From: Patiriisocius sp047731265
GTDB taxonomy: Bacteria > Bacteroidota > Bacteroidia > Flavobacteriales > Flavobacteriaceae
NCBI RefSeq assembly: GCF_047731265.1
Contig: NZ_CP159835.1
Coordinates: 124,001-188,000, forward strand
Reading direction: 5' to 3'
DNA: 64,000 nt
The translations under genes and the position numbers were made by a program. This document shows, in pieces, positions 43,339 to 52,685 of the stretch. The number at the start of each line of letters is the position of its first letter. Position 1 is the stretch's first letter. Below the pieces are notes generated by a model. The model did not search any database, was not told the origin of the DNA, and saw only the letters and a list, made by a program, of their open reading frames with translations.

Positions 43339-44232
43339 TTAAAACCCTGGACTTTGAGCATTATTAAACAAATCTATAGTGTTTTTCGACACCGTTTTCC
43401 TGTATTTAAAAATAAGAGGCATTTTGACAAACAAGGAACCAATCGCCCTAAAATATTGGAGAAAATAACGAACGTCCATCAAGGCATATTTTTTAAAATT
43501 ATGATAAAATAGCTTTAAAATTTTTGGAAAAGGGTTTTTATAATACATACAATAGAAAAGTGCCCCATTATGCAGTTGCCTTCTAAATCTAAAATAATTT
43601 CGACCCAATTTTTTTCTTTCAGCTATATCAACCCGGTGATGAACAGCAATCTCGTTGGTGAATTTAATAGTGTAACCTGCCTCCATGATTTCTAGAGACA
43701 AGCACATTTCTTCGCCATAAATATCCATCCATACTGGAAAGCCATTTGTCTTATCATATACTTCTTTTCGCACCACAAAACCACAGCCAATAAACTCATT
43801 TGCTTTAAACGAAATAGGAGGTTCATTAAGTATTTCAATTTTTTCTTCTTCTGAAACGAATACTCGTTTTACTTCTCTAAAGGATAATAAGCCTATGCTA
43901 TCATCACTAAATAATCTTTCTATGCTATTTATAAAATCAACATGTATGGGATGTGCATCATCATCCAGACCCAATAAATATTTTCCAGAGGCGTATTTAT
44001 ATAAGGCGTTTCGCGCTCCAGAAGCCCCTATACTAGCAGTTACTGAATGCCATTGCACGGCTGGATATCTATCAATCAATTGCGATGATTGATCTGTACA
44101 ACCGTCTAAAAAAACTAAAAATTCATCCTGAGAAGGATCAATTAAAGAAAGAACAATTTCGATTGTTTTCTTTAATTCTTCGCACCTATTTTTAGTGACA
44201 ATCAGTATGGAAACACGCTTATTCACAATCAA
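43339..44232 (-). CDS. GT2 glycosyltransferase
   Basis: A 297-residue inverting GT-A enzyme. It begins RVSILIVTKNRCEELKKTIE, has YLLGLDDDAHPIH for metal and nucleotide binding, and DIYGEEMCLSLEIMEAGY with the acidic catalytic motif. The C-terminal 70 residues are basic and aromatic (NYFRFRRQLHNGALFYCMYY), as in membrane-associated GT2s. Starts available are TTG 44232 and GTG 44226; neither is an ATG, and both overlap the upstream gene's end. It is followed directly by the FkbM stub. Sugar unknown. Confidence 0.88.
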   Translation of the reverse strand: MIVNKRVSILIVTKNRCEELKKTIEIVLSLIDPSQDEFLVFLDGCTDQSSQLIDRYPAVQWHSVTASIGASGARNALYKYASGKYLLGLDDDAHPIHVDFINSIERLFSDDSIGLLSFREVKRVFVSEEEKIEILNEPPISFKANEFIGCGFVVRKEVYDKTNGFPVWMDIYGEEMCLSLEIMEAGYTIKFTNEIAVHHRVDIAERKKLGRNYFRFRRQLHNGALFYCMYYKNPFPKILKLFYHNFKKYALMDVRYFLQYFRAIGSLFVKMPLIFKYRKTVSKNTIDLFNNAQSPGF

Positions 44233-45466
44233 ATATTTTTGACATTTGTTTATTAAAATATTCTGGAGAAATGTACTTCAATAAATCTGGTCGCTCAAGA
44301 CTAAGGTTATTGTTCACTTTCCAAGCTGCATAAAGTTCCATAAATATTTCTGAAATAGCTATCACATCACCCGCCTCGCAAGAATACCGATAGGTTTCTC
44401 CAAGAAGACGCCTTGTCTCACTTTTTTTAGGCCCCAAATGTACAATAGGTTTATCTTCTGAAATATAATGAGGGAATTTACCAGGTAAAAAAGGGCTGAT
44501 TTCTGAAATAGCTTCTAATATTAATAAAACCGACACCTTTTTTTGAAGCACTTGAACTTCGTTATAGTTTATATACCCATCACTTTTATATACTTGTGGC
44601 AACCGTTTGCAAATTTTAGTGAGTTTTGGTTCGTGTGCTTGTGAAGCACCTATTAATAGTAATTGACTATTTTTTGCAGCTCCTTTCGTTTTTTCAATAA
44701 ACTTTTGAAACCCCTCTATAAGCGGAAAAGGATTGCGATGATCTAGCAAAGAGCCAGCATGCATAATGCTAAACTTCTGGACCTCTAAATAATCTGGAAT
44801 CGCTACCGCTTTTAATTTGGTATTAATGTTTTGATGCGGTAAAATAATACCCGTCTTTAAAAAGTTAGGGAAATATTGTCCCATCCATTCTTTCAATAAT
44901 AAACTTGGAAATCCTGAGAATGCAGCTTTTTCTGAAACGGCTCTAAAGAATGCTTCTTTTTGCTCGTATCCGGCCTCGATCCAATGATAAGGAGGTGGAT
45001 ATAAATGAAACGGGTAGGGATCGTGCACGTATGCAAGCCACTTGGCATGTAAGTCTGGCAGTAAAAGTAATGCCGCATGAGTTCTAAAACTAGCTGCCTT
45101 ACTCAGTGTAATGACTAGGTTAAAATCACCTCGCATTTTTTTAACAGCTGCAACCATACTATTGGCATCATTTTTAAATGTAAATGAGAACCCAAATTTA
45201 TTTTCTAGTGGTACAGAAAAGTTTTTACCTGTGAGTCGCTGAAGCACACGTTGTAACCTACTTAACCAATAAAAAGGATCTGTTTTAAGTTCTTTAATTA
45301 GGGTGGTAGATGCGCCCTTAATATGGACTATTTTATGTGAAAAATGTAAAACCGCTACCTCATGATCATTATGAACTAGTGCGTTGACAAATCCCATATT
45401 TGCCTTACCCGCACTACTAGCGTTAACATCAATGGTTTCTGCAAGAACGAGAATTTTTTTTGACAC
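44219..45466 (-). CDS. GT-B glycosyltransferase
   Basis: A 415-residue GT-B protein. The N-terminus KKILVLAETIDVNASSAGKAN resembles glycosyltransferase family 4/5 Rossmann starts; the C-terminal half has FSIMHAGSLLDHRNPFPLIEGF, QLLLIGASQ and FLPGKFPHYISEDKPIVHLG. The usual GT4 catalytic EGxxxxxxEA motif is not obvious, the nearest being ISEISPFLPGK, so assignment to a family is uncertain. It begins with GTG at 45466, three bases after the wecB relic. Probably cytoplasmic; donor unknown. Confidence 0.78.
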   Translation of the reverse strand: MSKKILVLAETIDVNASSAGKANMGFVNALVHNDHEVAVLHFSHKIVHIKGASTTLIKELKTDPFYWLSRLQRVLQRLTGKNFSVPLENKFGFSFTFKNDANSMVAAVKKMRGDFNLVITLSKAASFRTHAALLLLPDLHAKWLAYVHDPYPFHLYPPPYHWIEAGYEQKEAFFRAVSEKAAFSGFPSLLLKEWMGQYFPNFLKTGIILPHQNINTKLKAVAIPDYLEVQKFSIMHAGSLLDHRNPFPLIEGFQKFIEKTKGAAKNSQLLLIGASQAHEPKLTKICKRLPQVYKSDGYINYNEVQVLQKKVSVLLILEAISEISPFLPGKFPHYISEDKPIVHLGPKKSETRRLLGETYRYSCEAGDVIAISEIFMELYAAWKVNNNLSLERPDLLKYISPEYFNKQMSKIFDCE

Positions 45467-45468
45467 GA

Positions 45469-45857
45469 TTATTTTATCTCTTTGAAAATGTGTGTTATTA
45501 TTTGTTTTGCAGAGGTTCCATCTCTGCAGGGGTTCTTCATATTCTTAAAGCGACTTAAATCACTTAATATTCCCAAAGTCTTTGCTACAATGGTTTCTGT
45601 ATTTGTGCCCACTAAAAATGATACACCTGCATCGATCTCTTCAATACGCTCCATAGTATCTTTATTGACAAGAACCGGCACATTAAGGGTGGGCTTCATC
45701 AAATCAAGTACTTGAATCTAACATTTCTCTATGCTGGTCAGTAACACATAATTTAGAAGGTATCTTTTGATTGGTTCATTCTTGACAAATAGGTGCCATC
45801 TTAATAACTTCTGGTCGCGTTCCAAAACAAACTAGAATTTCCCAAAGGATAGGTTGT
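45469..45857 (-). pseudogene. Gutted wecB-type UDP-GlcNAc 2-epimerase
   Basis: The minus strand encodes both ends of a non-hydrolysing UDP-N-acetylglucosamine 2-epimerase but not its middle. The upstream part reads ILVCFGTRPEVIKMAPICQE, then an in-frame TGA, then KLCVTDQHREMLDS. After a frame change it continues MKPTLNVPVLVNKDTMERIE to the true C-terminal end as a 77-codon open frame. FGTRPE, QHREMLD and the PVLV...ER block are WecB hallmarks. Roughly 240 of about 370 residues are missing. The gene is inactive: one stop, one shift and one large deletion. It abuts a GT2 gene upstream and a GT-B gene downstream. Confidence 0.85.
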
Positions 45858-46790
45858 TTAGTGATTCTTTTTGTTCTTCAAATATATCTTAATTAATGGA
45901 CTAAAACTATAATAAAACCACGCTTTGCATTTTGATTTTACCCCTATTGACGATTGACTCATTAAGTGTTTATTTATAGATACCTCCTTTAATAACACGC
46001 TCTCCCAAGCAAAATATTTTTGAAGTTTTGCACTTAACAATCCAAGATCATTTAAATATGTGATTACTAATTTACTCGCAGCTACTTTGGCTTTTTTACG
46101 GTTTGGATTCCCGCTAAAAAATTCTCCTGTATTAGATGCTAGGTGTTTTCTATTATAATACAATACTGCATCGGTAATAATTCCTCTGGGAAAATTAATT
46201 AATATCCTAGTATAACACTCCCATTCTTCTGCATACTGGAGCATATCATTAAAACGAATGTTCTTAAAATTAGAAGCTTTCCATAAAACGGTGCAAGAGG
46301 CAAAACCCATAGTCCCCGTAATCAAATCTTCGTAGGTAGAAGGTGTCGCTATATGCGTTGTATAAGAATCAATTTTAGGCAAATCTGCGACCTCTTTAAT
46401 GTCAATAAAAGATTGCTTTACATAATGCAAATAATGGATTGTAGGGTTTACTTTGAAAACTGCCAAACCAATTTCTAAATTTTGTGGATGGATAATATCA
46501 TCATCATCAAAGAAAACGATATGGTTTCCTTTAACTAAATCTAAACCATAATTTCTACAACCTGACAATCCTTTTTCATATCTGCTTGGTCTCTTTAAAA
46601 AACTAAACCTTAAATCTTGACTTAGCAAAGGCGCTATTATCTCTTTTGTATTATCGGTTCCTCCATCATCTATTATGATGCACTCCCAAGCGTTAATGGT
46701 TTGGGCTTGAATAGACTTTAAAGACTCATAAATAAAATGAGCCCTATTAAAGGTTGCCATTATAATTGTGACTTGTGGACTCAAATTCAT
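45858..46790 (-). CDS. GT2 glycosyltransferase
   Basis: A 310-residue inverting GT-A enzyme: VTIIMATFNRAHFIYESLKS, CIIIDDGGTDNTKEII, IVFFDDDDIIHPQN and FNDMLQYAEEWECYTRIL. The ATG at 46790 overlaps the upstream stop as ATGA, a coupling signal, so it is preferred to the start at 46811. It is related to the GT2 genes at 48760, 50819 and 52685 (shared WECIIxDDG and CRNYG blocks). Its stop lies directly beside the wecB relic. Sugar unknown. Confidence 0.9.
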   Translation of the reverse strand: MNLSPQVTIIMATFNRAHFIYESLKSIQAQTINAWECIIIDDGGTDNTKEIIAPLLSQDLRFSFLKRPSRYEKGLSGCRNYGLDLVKGNHIVFFDDDDIIHPQNLEIGLAVFKVNPTIHYLHYVKQSFIDIKEVADLPKIDSYTTHIATPSTYEDLITGTMGFASCTVLWKASNFKNIRFNDMLQYAEEWECYTRILINFPRGIITDAVLYYNRKHLASNTGEFFSGNPNRKKAKVAASKLVITYLNDLGLLSAKLQKYFAWESVLLKEVSINKHLMSQSSIGVKSKCKAWFYYSFSPLIKIYLKNKKNH

Positions 46791-47623
46791 TTTATTAGAG
46801 ACTTTATCCACCGGATCGGCTTTAAAACGGTATGACCAATTTTAAAATCTAATCTCTCCGTATTTTTAACTTTCTCTCTTTCTTCTCTTTCTAATTTATT
46901 TAAAAGATGTGTTATGAACACCTCAAAATTATCTTTAAAAACAGCAGCGTGCTTCATATAAATATACTTCAGTAAGTCATATTTAACTTTATTTGCCTTG
47001 GATGTTGTCGAATCGTTTCTTAAACGATAATTATATAATGGTTCTTGGAGAACCGCTGCCGTTCCACCATCCATTAAAACCCTAATAAAAAACTCCCAAT
47101 CTTCTAATCCTAATCTCATTTCCTCATCATAACCACCAGAGGATGACCAATCTGTTTTTTTAAACATTGATGTTCCTAATGCATCGTTAGCATACAAAAA
47201 ATTAGCAATTGTCCCACCTTTAGGCTCAAAAACAGTACTCGTCCCATCCTCATAAATTAGATTTGCGCAACAAGTAACAATTTTAACTGAATCGTTCGAT
47301 AAAAATATCGAAATTGCTTTCTCACAAAATGTTGGTTCAAAATAATCATCACTATCCAACACCAAAATATAATTCCCTTTTGCATATCTAATACCAACAT
47401 TTCTAGCGGTACTTTGCCCCTGGTTATTTTGGGTTATTAATGTTGTGATATTTGGTTCCAGCTTTTTTAAAACTGTTTTAGTTTTTCTATTAGACCCATC
47501 ATCTACAACAATTACTTCAATATTAGAATAAGTTTGGTTTAATGCAGAATTTACGCACTGCTCAATGTATTGCTCATCATTATAACAAGGTATAATTATT
47601 GAAACCAAAAGATTACTATTCAT
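46787..47623 (-). CDS. GT2 glycosyltransferase
   Basis: A 278-residue GT-A enzyme with VSIIIPCYNDEQYIEQCVNS, YSNIEVIVVDDGSN, ILVLDSDDYFEPTF and MRLGLEDWEFFIRVLMDGG. The C-terminus is basic (KPIRWIKSLIK). The ATG at 47623 (MNSNLLVSI) is a better start than the TTG at 47641. It is the first minus-strand gene after the divergent GT14 gene, with about 150 bases for promoters. A block around YANDALGTSMFKK recurs as a fragment at 50568-50621. Sugar unknown. Confidence 0.9.
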   Translation of the reverse strand: MNSNLLVSIIIPCYNDEQYIEQCVNSALNQTYSNIEVIVVDDGSNRKTKTVLKKLEPNITTLITQNNQGQSTARNVGIRYAKGNYILVLDSDDYFEPTFCEKAISIFLSNDSVKIVTCCANLIYEDGTSTVFEPKGGTIANFLYANDALGTSMFKKTDWSSSGGYDEEMRLGLEDWEFFIRVLMDGGTAAVLQEPLYNYRLRNDSTTSKANKVKYDLLKYIYMKHAAVFKDNFEVFITHLLNKLEREEREKVKNTERLDFKIGHTVLKPIRWIKSLIK

Positions 47624-47789
47624 TGTATTGTGTGTCACCAATAGATATTATTAAATCACCCTAATGAATAAAAATTTAGTTCAATAAAGATTGTAGAATA
47701 TAGTATTTTTACTTTAGCTTTTATTAAAAAAGGACTAAAATCAAATCTATTAAATAATAAACTCATTTCAAAGGTGAACATTAAATAAT

Positions 47790-48758
47790 ATGGAAATCAA
47801 TTATATCCTTTTAGCACATAGAAGCCCAAAACAAATTAAACTGCTGGTTAACAAACTAGACACACCAAATTGTAATTTTTATGTTCACATAGACAAGGGT
47901 GCTAATCAAAGCCCATTTATTGATGCTCTTCTTCATAAATCAAATGTTTTTTTTCTTCCCGATTCTTTAAGAGAGTTTGGTACTTGGGGAGATATTGGAA
48001 TTGTTAAAGCCACCTTAAATGCACTCTCCACAATTGTGGAAGATCATAGAAATGGTTATTGTATTTTACTAAGCGGACAAGATTACCCGTTAAAAAATAA
48101 TCGAGAAATAGGGGCTTTTTTTAAAAACCATTATGGAGAGAATTTCATCTCTATATTTTCGCTCCCCTATCAAAATGGCTGGGGTAACGACGGAGGCTTA
48201 AATCGCTTAAATCAATATAAAATAAACCTATCCAATAATAGATTAGATTTTATCCAGCTCCCGTCTATTTTTGAAATAAATTTCTACAGAAAAGAAAACC
48301 TATACAAGCTATACAAACTGGCAAAAAGCAAACGGTATTCTTCTTTACTAAAACCCTTAAAAAGAAGACGTTTCCCCTCTTCAATGAAGCCTTATGGAGG
48401 TAGTCAATGGTGGGCATTCCCCATTGAAACGATACATCAAATTTTAAAATTTATTGATGCTAATCCTAATTACACAAAGTACCATAAGAACTCTCTTTTA
48501 CCAGATGAACTTTTTTTTCACAGTATACTAATGCACTTAAAAGAAAAAAATAGTTCCGTAATTATTAAGCCTAGTATTACCTATGTAAACTGGACCCGTA
48601 AAAACACATCATTACCCGTTACATTTACCGCAGACGATATTGACGAACTTAAGGAGCAAGGAGCAAAAAACAAGCTTTTTGCTAGAAAGTTCAATATTGA
48701 AGAAGACAGAGAAATTTTAAATTTAATAGACGAATTACTTTTAAAAGACCAAAACTAA
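47790..48758 (+). CDS. GT14-type branching N-acetylglucosaminyltransferase
   Basis: A 322-residue GT14 (core-2/I-branching type) enzyme, the only plus-strand gene in the 38-kb locus. It starts MEINYILLAHRSPKQIKLL, has FYVHIDKGA, the family block ILLSGQDYPLKNNREI, and GGSQWWAFPIETIH with LLPDELFFHSILM near the C-terminus, which hold the catalytic acid. Eukaryotic relatives make beta-1,6-GlcNAc branches; in bacterial capsules they often add xylose or GlcNAc. No signal or membrane helix is seen. It ends one base from the stop of the convergent GT2 gene, leaving no room for a terminator. Inserted later or independently controlled. Confidence 0.88.
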   Translation: MEINYILLAHRSPKQIKLLVNKLDTPNCNFYVHIDKGANQSPFIDALLHKSNVFFLPDSLREFGTWGDIGIVKATLNALSTIVEDHRNGYCILLSGQDYPLKNNREIGAFFKNHYGENFISIFSLPYQNGWGNDGGLNRLNQYKINLSNNRLDFIQLPSIFEINFYRKENLYKLYKLAKSKRYSSLLKPLKRRRFPSSMKPYGGSQWWAFPIETIHQILKFIDANPNYTKYHKNSLLPDELFFHSILMHLKEKNSSVIIKPSITYVNWTRKNTSLPVTFTADDIDELKEQGAKNKLFARKFNIEEDREILNLIDELLLKDQN

Positions 48759-48759
48759 A

Positions 48760-49701
48760 TCACCCTCCTTTAGCCATTTTTAAAACAAAGTCTCCTTTTT
48801 TAGTTGAAAAAGCACTGGCTATTGCTAAGTAAAAATAAAACATTGACTTAAGACCAAAACTATTCTTTACTTCTTTCGCTGTATAAACCAAATACTTAGA
48901 AAAGACGCTATAGCAAGCTAATTGAAAGCAATGATTCATTAAACCAAAAATCAATTCTTTTTTAATATTATAAGAAACTCTATCGTGTAAATCTTTGTAA
49001 GTAAGTATTTTAATTTCTAATAATTGCCTGTGAAAGGTAACCTTGTCCTTATTCATTTCGTCTTGTATTGAATTGGAGTGAAGCCTTCTTTTAGTAAGCA
49101 CTTTATCAATATAAACACCAGAAGTAGTTTCTAAAAGCATCATACAGAAATAGTAATAATCCTGCCATGATTTCATTAATTCATGATAGCTTATTTTCTC
49201 TGCAATACCTCTTACTAGCAAGACATCGTAGGTATACCAATGTATCTTTCTTTGAATAAAATCTTCAAAAGTAATACCATAGGCCATCTTCGTATATTTA
49301 TAAGCAGGAAATGTTTTTTCGTGATTAAAATTGGCTGTTTGTGCCACAACAAAATCACAATCATTATTTATAAAAGTGTTTATTTTAGTAGATATGTGAT
49401 CAGAAACCATCAAATCATCACTATCAAACCATTGAATATAATCACCTTTACTAACTTCAAATCCAAAATTTCTACATGCATTTCCACCTTTGGTTCTTTC
49501 AATGGGTCGATGATAATATTGAAACCTCGAATCTTTTAAGATATATGAACTTATAATTTCATCAGTATTGTCTGTTGAACCATCATCTACAATTATACAT
49601 TCCCAATTTTTATATGTTTGTAATAAAATACTGTCTAAAGTTTCAATAATTAGGCTCGCGCGATTATAAGTAGGTATTATGATAGAGACTAGCGGGTTCA
49701 T
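48760..49701 (-). CDS. GT2 glycosyltransferase
   Basis: A 313-residue GT-A enzyme: NPLVSIIIPTYNRASLIIET, CIIVDDGSTDNTDEI, KGGNACRNFGFEVSKG and YIQWFDSDDLMV, then MKSWQDYYYFCMMLLE. It is a close paralogue of 50819-51775 and 52685-53653, with the same NACRN and WFDSDD blocks. It ends one base from the GT14 gene on the other strand. Sugar unknown. Confidence 0.9.
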   Translation of the reverse strand: MNPLVSIIIPTYNRASLIIETLDSILLQTYKNWECIIVDDGSTDNTDEIISSYILKDSRFQYYHRPIERTKGGNACRNFGFEVSKGDYIQWFDSDDLMVSDHISTKINTFINNDCDFVVAQTANFNHEKTFPAYKYTKMAYGITFEDFIQRKIHWYTYDVLLVRGIAEKISYHELMKSWQDYYYFCMMLLETTSGVYIDKVLTKRRLHSNSIQDEMNKDKVTFHRQLLEIKILTYKDLHDRVSYNIKKELIFGLMNHCFQLACYSVFSKYLVYTAKEVKNSFGLKSMFYFYLAIASAFSTKKGDFVLKMAKGG

Positions 49702-49715
49702 TTAATCTAAGTTTT

Positions 49716-50447
49716 TCAAACGTATGGTGAAACATCAAAAAGAAATTCGTTGGATAAGCACGTATATCTTTTATGGCTTTTGACTTCTCCAGCTAAAGTT
49801 AGATGCCAATCTTCAACAATTTGTTTTTCTTCTATTCTATAACTGTCATCCAAAAATATAGTATAATTAACCGCTAACTTTTCTTTTAAAAAAGGTACCG
49901 CTGAATAACGGGCGAAAGGTGTAATATCCCCAAATGGACCATCTACAATTACCAAATCTACCGTATTAATATTTTTAAAGACTTCCTCCAATATAGCAGT
50001 ATCATACCATATTTTTTGAGTCTCTTTAGCATACTTTCTGGGAACCTCTTTAATTGAAGAAATAACTATTTTGACATATGCTTCCAATTTTAAATTTTGA
50101 AGTATTCTAGTTAATTCTGCTCCCCAATCTGAATTGTCCTCAATACTAATAAAATTAGCCTTAATATTATTAATCTTTAGTAGTTGAGCGATACAAATTG
50201 TAGAAAAACCCGAGCCAAATTCTATAATATTTGTTCTGTTATTGATTACGATATCATTACAAATATGTATAACTTCTTTAGGACTAATGGACCAATTTGT
50301 AATAGGAATAAAAATATTATTGTCAAACATTTTAAGCAACTGATTATAGGCCATTTGATCTTGACTATAATTATAGTTTAATTCTGCTTTATTTTCTAAT
50401 TTGCTAATGATAGCAACAATTTTATTTTTGATTTTATCAATCATCAT
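49716..50447 (-). CDS. Class I SAM-dependent methyltransferase-like protein
   Basis: A 243-residue Rossmann-fold protein with IIEFGSGFSTICIAQLL as motif I, ISIEDNSDWGAELTRIL as motif II and VDLVIVDGPFGDITPFARY as the post-II region, similar to methyltransferases that act in glycan loci. The substrate is unknown and no zinc site is seen. The open frame continues to a TTG at 50525, adding 26 residues that look unlike a protein start; the ATG pair at 50447/50444 (MMIDKIKNK) is preferred. It is 14 bases from the GT2 gene downstream and preceded by a relic-bearing gap. Confidence 0.7.
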   Translation of the reverse strand: MMIDKIKNKIVAIISKLENKAELNYNYSQDQMAYNQLLKMFDNNIFIPITNWSISPKEVIHICNDIVINNRTNIIEFGSGFSTICIAQLLKINNIKANFISIEDNSDWGAELTRILQNLKLEAYVKIVISSIKEVPRKYAKETQKIWYDTAILEEVFKNINTVDLVIVDGPFGDITPFARYSAVPFLKEKLAVNYTIFLDDSYRIEEKQIVEDWHLTLAGEVKSHKRYTCLSNEFLFDVSPYV

Positions 50448-50567
50448 TATAGATTCGTTTTTCCAAACATTTTTAATACTTCTAATCGAACATTTTACCT
50501 TATAAAACGAATAGCACGCTGTCAAATTTTTACTCTGAGTGCAGGGCTCGCTAATAATTTTTTTTTA

Positions 50568-50621
50568 CTAAACTTTAAATATTGATGTTCCTAATGCATC
50601 GTTAGAATGTATAAAATTCGC
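50568..50621 (-). pseudogene. 18-codon relic of a GT2 gene
   Basis: The minus frame reads ANFIHSNDALGTSIFKV then stop. The intact GT2 at 46787-47623 has ANFLYANDALGTSMFKK, and the DNA matches for more than 25 bases. Nothing else of the gene remains. A further frame at about 50730-50818 (HTNPSAFVFIALRWSFLF, then MEEWIEPGLN, stop) could be the tail of another lost gene. Confidence 0.6.
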
Positions 50622-50818
50622 CCTTTATTTTATTGTCATATTATTTTATATTAAACAGCTTAAGCAACTTTTTGTTTTCTAATTCGAACGAACAACAGCA
50701 ACCCTATCTTCTTTGCTTGGATATGGTTAATTCAATCCAGGTTCTATCCACTCCTCCATAAATAAAAATGACCAACGCAAAGCAATAAAAACAAAAGCCG
50801 ATGGATTAGTGTGCCTGT

Positions 50819-51775
50819 TTATGAAAGTGCCTTTTTATATAGTTGATATCCTTTCCCTGTATATCGAACCCCTTTTACAGCTGCATAATAATAACGTGCT
50901 GACTTGGGGCTTTTTACTATTTTAATATGTTTTACTATTTCATTAAAAAATGGAATATCCTGCTTTTTTTGAGCCAATCGATAACTAAAGCTAATAATAG
51001 AATTCACAAGATATAACTTAGACTTATCATCACCAATAGTAGTAATATCTTCTAATAATAAAAATTTATTCTCAACAGTGCGTTTATGGTACGCATCCTG
51101 GTCTATTGCCATCATTTTTGACACATTAGACTGTATGGACTCGGCATGAACGCGTCTTTTAGACAAAATTTTAGTAATAAAAGCACCCTTGGTGGTGGTA
51201 CATAGATATCTGGAAATAAAATTATATTCTTGACCACTTTTAAGCAATTCATTAAAACCTAAGCTAGCAATACTAGCTTTTGTTGCCATAAAGTCATTCG
51301 TAATACAGTTGATGTGCTGGGTAATAAAATTAAAGGCGTTTATGTCTTTACCTTTATTACTTACTTCATAAATAGGGGTTTCTTTCTGATCTCCATCCCA
51401 ATCTACAGCGTTCGATATTACAAAATCATAAGAGCCTTTTAATAAAACTGACACCTTCTGTTCCAAGAAAGTAGGCAGCATATAATCATCACTGTCAAAC
51501 CAATTAATTAACGTCCCTTTACTCATTTCTAGACCATAATTTCGGCAGGCATTGGCTCCTTTGGGACGCTCTTTTGGACGATGATACAAAGAGATTCGCG
51601 AATCGCTATCACAATATTGCTTTATTAAAATTTCCGAAGCATCTGTACTCCCATCGTCTACGATGATACATTCCCAATGTGTGTAGGTCTGCGCCAATAT
51701 TGCGTTTAGCGTCTCTACAATCAAATGCGCTCTATTGTATGTGGGTATAATTATGGACACTAGTGGATTATACAT
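50819..51775 (-). CDS. GT2 glycosyltransferase
   Basis: A 318-residue GT-A enzyme: NPLVSIIIPTYNRAHLIVET, CIIVDDGSTDASEILIKQ, KGANACRNYGLEMSKG, LINWFDSDDYMLPTF and LLKSGQEYNFISRYL. It is closely related to the GT2 genes at 48760 and 52685. It overlaps the upstream GT2 by eight bases. Sugar unknown. Confidence 0.9.
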   Translation of the reverse strand: MYNPLVSIIIPTYNRAHLIVETLNAILAQTYTHWECIIVDDGSTDASEILIKQYCDSDSRISLYHRPKERPKGANACRNYGLEMSKGTLINWFDSDDYMLPTFLEQKVSVLLKGSYDFVISNAVDWDGDQKETPIYEVSNKGKDINAFNFITQHINCITNDFMATKASIASLGFNELLKSGQEYNFISRYLCTTTKGAFITKILSKRRVHAESIQSNVSKMMAIDQDAYHKRTVENKFLLLEDITTIGDDKSKLYLVNSIISFSYRLAQKKQDIPFFNEIVKHIKIVKSPKSARYYYAAVKGVRYTGKGYQLYKKALS

Positions 51776-52685
51776 TATAACTATTTTTATTATTATACAT
51801 ACCTAATACTCTAGCATAATTACCGAATATCGAAATATATAAATTTTGCCAATAAAAATTTTTATCATTGAAAAACTTGACAATGAATCTTGGTGCATAT
51901 TTAAAAGTTATTTTAAAAAACTCCGTAACAACTAAAAATAAAGTGCTGTAATGATTTTCCGACAAAAGAATATCCCTATTTTGTTTGTAAACATGGCCAA
52001 CATGCCAAGAGGGTTTCATTTTATTTTTAGAAACCAAGTGATCTATTCCTAAATGAGGGTCAAAAGCTATTGTATAACCTTTCACTCGCATAGCATATTG
52101 TGCATTGTCCTCTTCACCGTAACCAATTTTCGTCCCACTCATTCCAAAATTTGGATCAAAACCTCCAATGGCTTGAAGTACTTTTTTCTTACAGATAAAA
52201 TTACCACCAGATAAATATCCTGAATGTATAATTTCTCGTCTTTCGCTCATCTTCTTTTTTGTGCCAAAATCTGCCGCTAACCATTTAGGCTTTTTTGTCT
52301 CATAGTATGCATAATACATACCACCAAAACAATCATAGTCACATTCACTTGCAGTTTGAACTAATCGATCCACATAATTATTATGCGCTATACCATCATC
52401 ATCTAAATAAGCAACGTAGTAACCCTTTGCACTGCTATAAGCTTTATTCCGAGCGTAAGATAGTCCTTGTTTTTCTTCGACAATACGACTTATAGGCGTC
52501 CCTAATTTAGAAAACGAGGCACAAACAGCCGCAGTTTCATCCTTAGAATTATTATCAACTACCAAGACATCAATTTCTGGATACTTTTTTACTCCATCTA
52601 ACAAACTCTCTAAACAAAGCCTCAAGTAATGGGCTCTATTATAAGTGCAAATAGCAATCGTTATGGCAGGTGTCTTTTTACTCAC
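51768..52685 (-). CDS. GT2 glycosyltransferase
   Basis: A 305-residue GT-A enzyme of a different subgroup from its neighbours: ITIAICTYNRAHYLRLCLES, VLVVDNNSKDETAAV, YYVAYLDDDGIAHNNY, GGFDPNFGMSGTKIGYGEED and AMRVKGYTIAFDP. The acidic GYGEED motif is the catalytic-base region of this subgroup. It begins with GTG at 52685, sharing that base with the stop of the upstream gene. Sugar unknown. Confidence 0.9.
   Translation of the reverse strand: MSKKTPAITIAICTYNRAHYLRLCLESLLDGVKKYPEIDVLVVDNNSKDETAAVCASFSKLGTPISRIVEEKQGLSYARNKAYSSAKGYYVAYLDDDGIAHNNYVDRLVQTASECDYDCFGGMYYAYYETKKPKWLAADFGTKKKMSERREIIHSGYLSGGNFICKKKVLQAIGGFDPNFGMSGTKIGYGEEDNAQYAMRVKGYTIAFDPHLGIDHLVSKNKMKPSWHVGHVYKQNRDILLSENHYSTLFLVVTEFFKITFKYAPRFIVKFFNDKNFYWQNLYISIFGNYARVLGMYNNKNSYNV

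Noticed and set aside
43339..43361. Start of the FkbM stub at ATG 43361
   Set aside because: It would overlap the GT2 coding end; ATG 43328, ten bases after the GT2 stop, matches the family start better.
47742..47749. TAGATTTG (full TAnnTTTG match, minus strand)
   Set aside because: About 120 bases from the GT2 start with no -33 partner; the motif is short enough to occur by chance in AT-rich DNA.
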